The position numbers and the translations under genes were made by a program. A stretch of DNA of 64,000 bases, taken from Pisaster brevispinus. Its lineage: Eukaryota > Echinodermata > Asteroidea > Forcipulatida > Asteriidae. How positions within the stretch are numbered: position 1 is the first letter of the stretch; each line of letters begins with the position of its first letter. Below are positions 41,301 through 53,300 of this stretch, piece after piece. The DNA lies in contig JAMKCF010000011.1 in assembly GCA_023634235.1 (NCBI GenBank), forward strand, positions 7,669,218 through 7,733,217. Reading direction: 5' to 3'. The notes under the pieces were generated by a model. It searched no databases, was not told the DNA's origin, and saw nothing but the letters and a program-made list of their open reading frames with translations.

Positions 41301-44300
41301 GATATGTGTAATACCGATTTACTCCTGAAAGTACCGGGACATCCTTTGCAAAAAAGTTGAGTTGTTCAAACTACGTTGGCACTAATTTATTGTGATCGCA
41401 CACACCTTTAGTAAAGAAGTGAGTAGTTTTGGCAGCTTAATCATATATTTTTTACCGTTTTCTATTTACTGTCTCGAAGTATAAAGCCAGCCTTTTAGTA
41501 CGAAGAACAAACCGCAGACATATTGAATACCATATGTACATAAGTTTGTATGCCTGCCACTCAATAATGGTCATGGGTTCCCATTCGATGGTAAACAATT
41601 CCATAACCACAAATTGTGGACCGTGGAAAAGAAAATACTCTGAGCACAGCTTCCTACGGTGTGGTCTTTATATTTTGAAGGTTTATTCATACATGTATCC
41701 GCAACATGTCTGCTTCATATGACTAATCACAACAAACTTAATTTCGATTTGATATTTTGAATCCGTGTATTAGCAATAACCAAAGCCATGCAGTTTTGTT
41801 TACACTACCGGGGTAAGTAAATAAACCAGCTGCTATAGCACCAGTTTCGAGAGAGAAAAAAATTTCACAATTTATGCATTAATTGGTTCAAAGCAGAAGC
41901 GGTAGGATTTGAAACTTTGCATAGTGGGAAGACATTCTAGTGAGGTTTGCAGAAAAAAACGTGTTCATAATATCTTCATGGGTTGTGGTGGTCCTGAAAA
42001 GGACGGTGGTTTGACAGCACGTAAAAAAAGCTGACGGACTCAATTTTCATACTCTGCATTATTTTAAATAATTTAAGTTGAGCAAAGAACAATTGACTGG
42101 AGCAGGACTTGATTCAACGACCTCCAGATTAACGCACCGGCGCTCTACCAACTGAGCTATCCAGCCCTATATAATTTTATGTTGGCGGTCTCCCTATTAA
42201 TCAATAACTTTGTTCGGGGGCCAGTCACTATTTTACGACACAACTTAACACCCGTCCCCCAGTTGGGTAACATATAAGTTTACAACGATGAATACAAACT
42301 ACATGTACATTGAAATTTACCGAGTGTATAACGTCTCCCCGGGTATGAACCGATGAAAATAAAAACCGGGCCTTTCACAGATTTGAAATTTGGCGTGGCC
42401 AGCCCAGTGTGCGAGCAGATATGTCTGATTGACTCATCCTTTGCCGCAGGGCAGTGACGTTCTCCACGACCCCATGAGGTCATAGCGAGCCAGACCCAGA
42501 GAAAGAGGTTGATGCAATGCCACACTGTATCACTGTCTAGCCACTCATCGTCCATCGATCACAATCCGTCTTTATATCGTCAGAGATATTTAGCTTAATT
42601 TCCCCCATGTCCCCATAAATCCTCGCCCAGTCAATTACGGGGTGGTTTTTCACCACAAATTTACGAATTTCATAAATGTTTACCAAAATATGGGTTTATT
42701 TATTCTTTTGTAATCATAGCCCAGAGGATGTATACCTGAACTGATTGATAGATTATGCTTGAAAAAGCGGCTGAAGGGACTGACGTTTGTTTATATTCAT
42801 CCAAAGCCGCACAACCACTTTTGCTGATCTCCCCCTAAGCATAAATATTTGTATTTAAAAAAATTCTATAAGCCTACTTTTCACCATGGCACCTTGACCG
42901 ATGTGAAGGGTCGTGCCTGGTATGATTTCTTCCCCCCCCCCACTAAATTAACAACTAAATTTATTTGAAAAAGGTGGGGTCAAAACTACGCTGTAAAAGT
43001 CAATACACTTTCTGCAACCTCATTCCCAGTGTTGTACGATCTCGACGCGCCATTTTGTTTTCTTTCCCTAAAATGGTAGCGAGGCTGTAATTTCTGCTTT
43101 TTTCGGTGAGGAAGTTCATTACTATCCTCAACTATTTCAATAAACAAATCTACTCACAACCATCTCCCGTGTTTGACTTCAACAGACCGTGCAAGTCTAT
43201 AGCGTATTCGGAAATTTTTTGAACCACTTTGGTCCCACGAACATTGCTTTAACGTATGAAGAAGATGAACTCTCGCGTTAACGGGTCCCAGTGTTCAGTC
43301 TATTAATTTAGTTGGCCACGTGTGTCTGAAAACAGTCGGTAACGGTTCATGTTTTGTCGGTGCCACTTTGTGAACGGTTGAAGGTGTTTTCGATGAAGTA
43401 GTTGAATCGAGAACATTATAATTCTCTTGAACCGGCAGCATTTTATACACATTGTAACAATTCTCAAGAAATTCAGTCCTATCAAGATTCCCCCTTAGTT
43501 TTCAATATATAGCTGTTGAATACCTTAAAGGGTCATATATTGGTTTTTGTCAATGTAATGCTAATTCATAGACCAAATTGTCAATATAGAAGATACAATG
43601 AAAGTCACATGTGAAAGTTTCAGCTGAATACTGTGTCTACTTGTTTTAAGAAACAACGAAAAACTTTCACTGTATTTTCATAAAGAACCCAACATCCACG
43701 TTAGGCGAGGAAACGCGGGTACCAGCCGCGTCTCCGGCCGCAGCATTTATGATTCACAAACGGACACCACGGATATTTGAATCTCCAAAGCTCGCCTTCA
43801 GGTGAGTTTCAGAGATTCAGCATTTTTGACATACTTTTATTAATCTCTAAAGAACGGGGGAATTTCAGACATACAAATTTCGCAGGATGTTTACCACCAT
43901 TATTACCATCTTTATAACAAAGTAGGATTTCTGATAGAAATCACACGATTTTTGTCAGGTTTTATTACCGAAGAATTACCCTACTTTGGTAATGACTTAT
44001 GAAAAAAGTATTCGTTGACAGAAACATTTAGAGCGAAGAATGTCGCACTTGGTTTCATTGTAAGATTATTTCTCGCAATTAAGTATGTTTTATCATCATA
44101 GTGAGTAATATAAGTTTGATATACTTGAACTGAATCGACTGGAAATGAAACCAAAACAAGTTTTGGAGGAAGAGGTTATGATCAACTCCTCACTCATTGT
44201 GGTTTTGTTGGTGTTTAGGAGTCCCAAGCTGTCTTTCGAAGTTCTCTGACATTTTTGTCTGTCTTGAGTGATCTGTCCACTCCCTTGGCAGGTGAACTTG

Positions 44301-47300
44301 CCATTAAGCCCTGCCAAAGGTGCAACCCTTGGCCCCTTCTTTCATTGATTATGAACCACACGGTTTGCACAAATAGCGAGTTGGTCTCGCTGGAGACGCA
44401 GGCAAACTCTGTGGTTCTACGGGGTGGCCACAACCCAAAAGAGTTTGTCACACGCGTGGAATGGCTCCTGGCAATAGAGATTTAATAGCTTATTACATTC
44501 TAGGGAGTTGTAGCTGATCCAGTACCAATTACACGACTTCGAATAAAGGGGCTTTTTTTATAGAGTGTGCGGAGTCGTTGCCAGGCACTCAACACGTTTT
44601 GAGACGGGGGTAGAAACCCGAAACACCCGGTAGCGCCGATTTAGTGCGGCGCGGCGATTCAAGAATATCAACCCTTGATTATCCCGTAAATTGGAATGGG
44701 AATAAAAGTGCAGTTGCACAAGCCCGGTGGTTGAACCCCGATGGAAGCTCGTCAAACGGTGCTCTTGAACTCACCCTCAAATGATGTACGATTTACACCC
44801 AAATAGGGACCGGTTAAATGATCAGCAATAAGGGACAGGTTGTGGTGAAAACTAAATAAAGACCGAGTAAATGTTGAGTGATACTGTCAGTCAACAGTTG
44901 AGGGCGTCCCAATCGGCCGCCTAGACGACGACTTCGTGACCGACAATTGCGTACCGCAGTTCTATTGGCAATGCAGTTTCCCCGTATCTGGTTTAAAATT
45001 TACGTTGATGATCGACCCAGCGATCTACTTTTCCATTGTCTGTAGAGGAATTGTGGGAGTGTTTGTTTTTGTTTGTTGTTTGTGTTATCGAAAATACAGA
45101 TAATCCCCCCGAAACTTACTGTTATCAATGTGAAAGCATTCACTTGGAATTGACTTTATTGAAAAACCCTTTGGTATGTGTGCCGATTAATTCTCGAATT
45201 CTATTGTGCTGACCGTCGTTTTGGCGCCGTGGATACCGAAGGCCTGAAAAGGAAAACGGCACCACACATTTTCCCCGTTTTTTTCCCCCTTCTTTTTTTC
45301 TTTTGGTTATTGCAATGTTATGTTATCACGTGGTGTATTATTGCAAGTAATAATTATAATTTATTAGACGGTCACCATCTTCGAAGGGTAGCTTTTGTGT
45401 GTTGTGTTTTCTTTTTCTTTCCAACAAGTCACTAGCAGGTCTAGACCGTGGATAATATTTGGCATATTTTCCTCTTCTTTGGACGTACGAATTCCACACT
45501 GAAGTCAGTGTGTCGAGTACGAAGTATTCACAATCACAAGTTCTTTGCATTTCAAAGGTCAATCATACACAAATTAAATCCCGTAAAGCCATTGTGAGCT
45601 GAACACTAGTCGTTTAGCAAGTTTTTAAAGAGATAAATAAATTCAAAGGGTGTACATACAGACCGTAAACCTTTTCCGACACTATGTTTCTGAGTACACC
45701 TGCTGGGAAAACTGTTGAATTCTGACAGGTTTCTTTTAATATACTGATCAATGGTATCTTCATCTCAAATCGGTTCGACGATATTTTTTATCTGGTGTGA
45801 ATGAAGAAGGTGAAAAGACGAGCCTAACAAATAGCGACAGCGGTATTTTGTACTCAACGACCCTGAATCTGCACCTCCATTTAAATATCAGGCAGAAGTT
45901 AATAATATATATTCGCTTCTTGATATGTACAAAATAGGAATAATAATGAAGATATTATAATGCCCCCAAGGCTTTAACATCTTTACAGTAACTTGTCACA
46001 GTCCAGATACAGAGGTTCATAATGAATGATTGGAGCCGAGCGGACAATATGTAATATTTCATGTTTAAAGCGGATAAGCTTTATTTATTGGAAATGATTT
46101 AAGAAGTAACACTCATCAGTTCTTATTATTGTTATATATTGAGCTGGTTGTTGGGAGAAGGAAAAAAAGATTAGTATTGTTCCCTTTTCAATGGAGACAT
46201 GCCTGGTTAGCTCTGTATAGGTACCTGACTTTTCTTTGTATCCCAGTGCGTTTCATTCATATATACCTTGGTTTGATTGTGAACAAGTGTGAATGGTTAT
46301 GGGTTTTTGTCGTAGTGAAGGGTTAAAGGTTTTGTAAGAAGTGATGGTTGTTTTGTTGCGCTTCTCATAATGCATCGATTTTTTTCTTTTCGAAAGGTTG
46401 ACTATTCTTTGGCCGAAACTTCAAAGGACGGATGCCGATAATTTTTATGAGCATGTTACAATATAGCTCACGCTGCTGTTGTTGGTTGGCTACATGCCAT
46501 TTTCCAAGCATGACTTGCGTTTGACTCTTGTTGGCTACAATCACATTCTTGGATGGGGAGCATTTTTAGACCCTCGTTCCAACTCCGTGTGGCTCCGTAT
46601 ACTTTTTACTAGGATAGCACACACCCTAGAAGTCGTAGGATCATTATTACTGTATGCTATCTGGACCATAATACCACGTCAGATATTTATTTCCAGTGTT
46701 GTAGTCAAGTATTTCAGTCGAGCGTCAAGTAATGCCGAGTACTAAGGTGGCCGGGTAGTACTTAAAAACGGGTACTTGAGTACGAGTACTTGGGCCATCA
46801 AGACGAGTTCAAGCTAGAGCCCGAATCCTGAGTATTCTGATATCAGAGTATCAAGTCCGAACACTGAGTATTCTGGTATCAGAGTATCAAGTCCGAATAC
46901 TGAGTATTCTGATATCAGATTATCAAGTCCGAACACTGAGTATTCTGATATCAGAGTATCGAGCCCAGCAGCTGAGTACCAAAAATACTTGGGTGTCCGA
47001 GCTCGAGTACGAGTGCGCATCAAAATGTTCCAGGGCTCGATTTCACAGAGCACTAAGATTCATCTTAAGATGAGTTGTCAGTATCGCCATAGTGATTTGT
47101 ATTGTGACATCACACTTTGATTAGCAATTAAGATCGATTCACAGTTATTAGATCAATATTGGCTCTTTGTGAAATCGAGCACGGTACCGAAACGAGTAAT
47201 ACAACACTGTTTATTTCCTGCTAGGCGATTAGCTTTTAAAACGCTTTCGATGTAATGGAATTTTAAATTTCGGGTTGTTGATACTTAGAACCGTACACCA

Positions 47301-50300
47301 ATAATGCCGAGTAGAAACTGAGGAACATCAGCTGTGACTGCATGTGCTGTAACGGCAGTGTTGAGGAATGGACATTTGCGAAGATCTATAGCAATACAAA
47401 TTCTTGGTTGTGCCATTTTGGCTGTCAGATGTCCCGTGTGCAGTGTGCATTTTAGGCAAAGCGCGCGTAATGAAAGAGGGTGCCGTCTTTACTTGCAATT
47501 TGAGGCATGGGCCGACTATAGTGACGTCAGTGTAAGCAAGGGGGTAGGTTCACACCCCTATCCAACACATCTAGTACACTGTGTGTGTGTGTGTGTGGTT
47601 TGAGAAACCCTGACCCAATTCTGGCCCCATGTTACCTATACAAAAAAGTGACCATGAAAACGTGCCTAACAAGAATACGCGTAAATAATAAATAGTAAGA
47701 AGACCCCAAATGTGGGACCCACTAAGAACAACCAATTAAAACAACCTTAATGAATAATATATGGCAATTTGGTAAATATTTGATAAAGGATCACTCTCAC
47801 ACAGGCGGAACAGGAACGGTAAACGAACATTACTAGAATTATTTTGCTTAAAATAGCGCTAGTCAATAATGCAAGTGCTATATTAGGCAAACTTGTCAAT
47901 AGTTTATACCGAAACAGGACTATGGAGTAATCAGCCCAGCCAATGGATAGCCTATCTTAAGAAGTTTGGACAATGTAACCAGGGATTGGTGTAAAGCTTT
48001 ATCCCTGTATTCTGTAGGTTGTATCTCTCCACAACTTCTGTAACTTGTTTGGGTTTGAACAAATAAAATTCAAAGAATCTGTGGAAGAACGACCCAGGCG
48101 TTGGGCATCTGTTCATGCAATTAAGGAGACACGACCAAGAAAACAGCCAGGTCACATTGCATTGCATCATTTCGTAGCAGAAAAAAAATGCGCGGCTTGT
48201 CGTGCCTCATCAATGAGTTTTAACCACAGACTTCAACACTAGTGTGTTCGGTTATCATTGCGCAGGACATTATTTGTAACTTATCTTGATATTTGGTAAA
48301 CGCCTTGGGATATGCGTAATTATCGGGTAACATTTTAACGATGAGAAGTTTCTTGTAAATAATTGGTTAACTCGTCTTGACAGAAGATGATCAGTGTAGG
48401 CCTATAGACTGTGGTTTTGAGGAAAATACCGCAGTCAGGGAAATTAAATCATTTGGTAATTGTATTTTTTCGAGAAAATGTGGATTTGTGGAGTGGGATT
48501 TAACATGAAGTATCGTTCCATCGACCTGTTTACATTTGTGTGTCCATGACTGCCGAGAAAATAAGAGCGATTGGTGACGATTTTAAGCTGTCAGACTGAC
48601 CTTATTGCATTAAAACCAACATGTTCAAACAATGGTCAGCCGACCATCGTTTCAAAATGTATTGCATATTTCTTGAAAATGAAGTAGCACTCAGGAGATA
48701 ATAATGTACTTTCAGTCAAGTAAGTTATTTTGTGGTAACTTTGAAATACACTTGTTCCATGTCTGCAAATGATGTAATCTGTACCCCTAAACTTCACAAT
48801 ATACGGTGATTCTCAAGATGTACTGTTGTAATTTACCATAGAGTACGTTGAATGAAGGTATCGGTGTTCAAGATCAGACGTCAGATCACTATCTGTGGTT
48901 GTGGGATCCGTAGGTACCAATAATCCAATTTAGCACGACACATCTTCTAAAGATCTTCGGTGTATCCCACAGAATTGGATTAAGGTTCACATCTGGTCCT
49001 TGTCAATTAGTTCAGGGTTTGGTTCACGTGCGTTGGGACCCAGACCAATTGCTTAATATGACAGCACCATATGAATGATCTATCACTTGGCATAGTTTCT
49101 TGTAGTCCCGTGGTACTTTGCTGTAGCTAGATCCACACATGTAACCCTCCGATAATCGGATTGGTAAACAGGAGCTGAAAAAGTTTCCCACCCCCAGATA
49201 CCGAATTCGAGTGATTTTCAAGGGCAATGTGTATTGGTCCATTCTCATCGAAGTTAACCACACTGGTAATATGTCTGGAGAATACCATGTTTCTTAAAAC
49301 TATACGAAAGTAGTAGTGCACCCTTTAATAATGTGACAATGAACGTGTTGAACATACACCTGGAATATTGTATATCCTTCGTTATGTTCGCAGAACATAG
49401 TGTATGGTGTGTCACGGTCAATAGGGGGTAAACTCGCATCCGATGCACGTTAAACTAATTCAGTTCAACTGGTTGCTTTTCTAATAATGAACAAATTGGA
49501 CAAATTAATTGAGCAGTAGAGACATCAACAGTCACACGTGCTTTTCGTCACCTTTTGATTGAGCTACCTGTGTACTGCTCAACTATCTTGGCACGTGCAC
49601 GCAGGATATCATCCATCTTATTATGACCCGATTATTCATTATCAGGTAAAGATACATGATGACAAATTGTGCAATCTGTCCGTCTCAGTCATCGGCCATG
49701 ACTGTTGTCTTCTTCACTCCTCGGGCAGTAACAGTTGAGTGTAACTCGAAAATGAGCTTTATCTTTATATATATCGGTTGTATTCGATTTGGGCTCTAGC
49801 TATACCGGACAAGCTCGGAGGTCTAGAGTGGTATGACATCTTCTCTAGAATCGCAAAGGTCGTAGGTTCGAATACCACTCGTGTAATGTACATTTTGATT
49901 CTTTTCAAATGACTCAGGAAAGTGCTTTCTAACACGCATATTCTGTGTATGTATAAAACTTAGATAATATTCTTTATCCCCTATGAAAAATTTACATCTC
50001 TGAATTTTGTTTATTAAAAATGTCAAGTAATAATCGCGAAAACTGCTTTATGTGTCTTCACTACCTTAATAACATGATGGACAGCATATTCACATTGCTA
50101 AATCCACTGGATGATTTATAATTATCACCTTAAACAAACATCATCCCTTTATACTTCTATTTTACATTAGCAAAAACATATTTGTGGACAACTTTGATGG
50201 TATCTCCGCGTTGCAATTGATGAGTTTCTTGTTCTTAGACACGGTTGACACCTTCTTTCAAGTTTAAGAAAATTAGTGACGAATATACCATGGTATTTTG

Positions 50301-53300
50301 ATTAAATCCCCCCCTCTCTCTATCTCCTCTTTAAGTGTTCTCTGGAGTATATTTTTCGTTGAAACAGTCACTTAAGGTCAAACTGGTCAGTCTCTATGGA
50401 CACGTTCAAGTGCGCATTATTGTACTTAAACTATTGGAAATGTAGCGAAGAGGTTTGTTTACTTTAGACCCGTAATGACGAATCCACCCCTAGATGGGGG
50501 TCCGCTGGGGGAACTAGTTCCTTATTGGCAATAGGAAGGGTGAATCACTGGCATAACATAATTTCCAGGCAATGTTGTTTCCAGTCAGCGAGGAGGCGCC
50601 GTAGACGCTCCCCTGGTCCAAGAAAATTCTCACAGTAGACACGTCCACGAATATAGATACCAATCAGTGACTGTATTTTATGGAATTATGACAATTTGGA
50701 AACTGCAGAGCAGAGACTGGCATCTAACATTAATTAGCTTGCTGATTACATCTACGGAATGATTTAAGGCAATTACCGTTTGGAATAGCCGGAAACATAG
50801 CTTGGCATCAGATAAATGGATGGTTAGACGAATGTCTAGAATGACAGACAAATGTCATCAAGTGCAACCTCAAGACGAGGTTTCCATCCATCATGGAAGT
50901 TTGCATTTTGCCCTTGGAAATGCAACTCATATATCCCCTAGGAGAACAAACGTCAAACAGCCTATTCGAAAACTAAAACTTACAGACTGTCACAAATCAT
51001 TAAAATTTATCAATATTTTCTGTGAAGTTTTTCCTACTTTTGACAATACCTTAAAATCGTATTAACTTGCTTAACAGCGCCCTCCATTGATGGGACCTTA
51101 CCGATATCCCTCTTTTTAAAAGAACACAACATTTTGTGTGATTCTTGTGCAGGAAACGTTACACTTGTTGGGGTGCGTGAACTGTAACTGTAACGAACCA
51201 ATTAATGTTCAGCCAGTTCTTAATTCCTGATCGATTAATGTTTGACAAGCACTTTATTTGTTAAACAAGCAAACATTGTGGGACGCTGTAGGATCGTTTC
51301 CTAATTAAATTTTTCAAAATTGGATTATCTTAAAGTTTCATTCGCAGACTTCCCTTTCAACTTTGAAGTAACATGAAAGACTGATTGATAGTATTGTAGC
51401 ACATTACTAGGGGAACGCGTTCTTTAACAGTTGTCTAACCTATCCGGTGTCTAAGCTATGCGCAAATCGCAAATAGAACGCCCCAGGCAAACTTCAATCG
51501 CTTTTTACGAAGCTGGACAAACAGGAGAAATATTGAACAGAAAACACTTCTTTGACAGATCAGGGAGTGTTGCACAACTTTTGAACGGGTCAAAATATCA
51601 ACTCCTAACAAGGGACGCGTGGGTCGCGGTTTGCCCAAAATCTAACGAGGTTTTATCCCAGTGTAAGACCCCTGCTCCAGCTTGCCTGCAGCAAACCCAG
51701 TAAGTATTTCTCTGTCAACGGATGATCGATGTGCATGTAACTTCAGGGGGAAACGACATCGGTGGCAATCTCCTAGGACAAGCATATTAAGGGAGCTTGT
51801 GTCTGGTAAATGAGAAAAAGAAGCATACTTGGTGGTGGGCACAGTTTGAGAACCGAAAGCACTTACGGGACTTCTGTATATTAAGCTAGAGCAAGCAAGC
51901 ATGTGTAATCCCTGCGTGTGAACACCGGTATGGTTCGAGGTGCAAGCACCGGGAGGATGCAATGAGATTTGTGCCCTGCTGAAAGCGTCGAATGTTTTCG
52001 TTGAGGATTTCCCCGCTAGCTCTGGCTGGGTAGGTGACTAAGTTGAACCCATGGGAGAAGCAGAGGGGGAAAAAAAAATCAAAGTTTGTAGGTGTTCCGG
52101 GGAAGGTGGACCTACACCGCCTTTTTATTAAAGGTGTTGTACAAAGTGTGGCCGGTAGCGAGACCCAATGAAGCGAGTCATTGTACCCCGTAGCTTCTAG
52201 GACCCCGTGTGGCGACCCGACAATACGTATCACCGCTATCCAAACTTTTCTCGTTCCAATTTTTTCAAAATGAAGACCTTGTAAAGTTGTTTTGAAACGC
52301 CAGGCAACCCGGTGAAAAGGGTTTGTATTAATATTCCGCCATTCAAGAATGGATCCGGTGTTGCCGCAAAGTCGGTACCCGGAATAAGCTCGGCAAAAAG
52401 TGTCACAGTGAAGAATTTAATGATCACCTTTTCTTTGTCATCAAGAAAGGACAGTGTGTAGGCTGCGGATTGGAGGTGGACCTGGGGCGTGAGAGGGGGC
52501 AGACACAATTGTTGTAATTATCCAAATGTTTGCCAGCCAGCCTACAAAGTAACCCCGGCTTCTGTCTTTCTTTGAAGGAAAGGAATTGTCATTTTTCCGA
52601 TAATTGTCCAAGCTTCCTTTTGTCCACTTGGGTGTCACCACACATCTACACAGTCGTCAATACTGTCACCTTAATTCCACCCGACGGGTCAAAATATTAT
52701 CTACTCGGGTGTGTGTGTCACCACTCAAATGCTCACTCCTCCTGAAATGTCCGACGGATTTGTCATCCTTTTGTCGGCTTTAGAAACACTTTTTTTGAGT
52801 CACATGGATCCAGGATTGGTGTACGGATCCTACCAGCCATGAACCCGTGAGAGAAAAAAGTTGACTCTGCCCGCCAACGATAGAATACAGAAAGGGAGAG
52901 TTATCAATCAAGTCAGCCGTCAAAGTCAGGGGACGGTTTTATTACTGTTTTGTATCAGAAAAAATGTCACCAGCTCCTGTTATACTATGCCCTAAGGCAT
53001 TTTCATAGTTGAACTTATTTGATGAAAACAGGAAAAAAAGAAAGTTAGCAAAGGAACTATGGCCAATGTATTAAGGAAGATAATAATGCCGCAAGGGTAG
53101 TTTAAAAGGTGAAGTTAAAAACATAATTTTGAGCGTAAAACTGCATGAGACCATATATAATAATGTTATTGGGGTTTGGAAGAATCCCTTTCACTGGTAA
53201 ATTTTTTGGTCCACTCCATAATACCATAATACGGTGTAGACACGTGTTATTCTGTGTATTGTGTTTACAAGTAGATATGTTTTTTTGTAATCGATACCGG

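Larger units (their letters stand above)
46694..47209. mobile_element. hAT-like composite element with perfect 8-bp target duplication
   Basis: The termini are CAGTGTTGTA and its near-complement TACAACACTG. The flanks TTTATTTC (46686-46693 and 47210-47217) are identical. Inside are a 36-bp tandem array and an inserted MITE family 2 copy. The terminal sequence is shared with 29557-29968. Confidence 0.85.

Noticed and set aside
46814..47053. Repeat protein suggested by regular peptides, or a CRISPR-like array
   Set aside because: The 36-bp period keeps the frame open by chance, there are no spacers, and it lies inside a hAT-like transposon in a eukaryotic intron.
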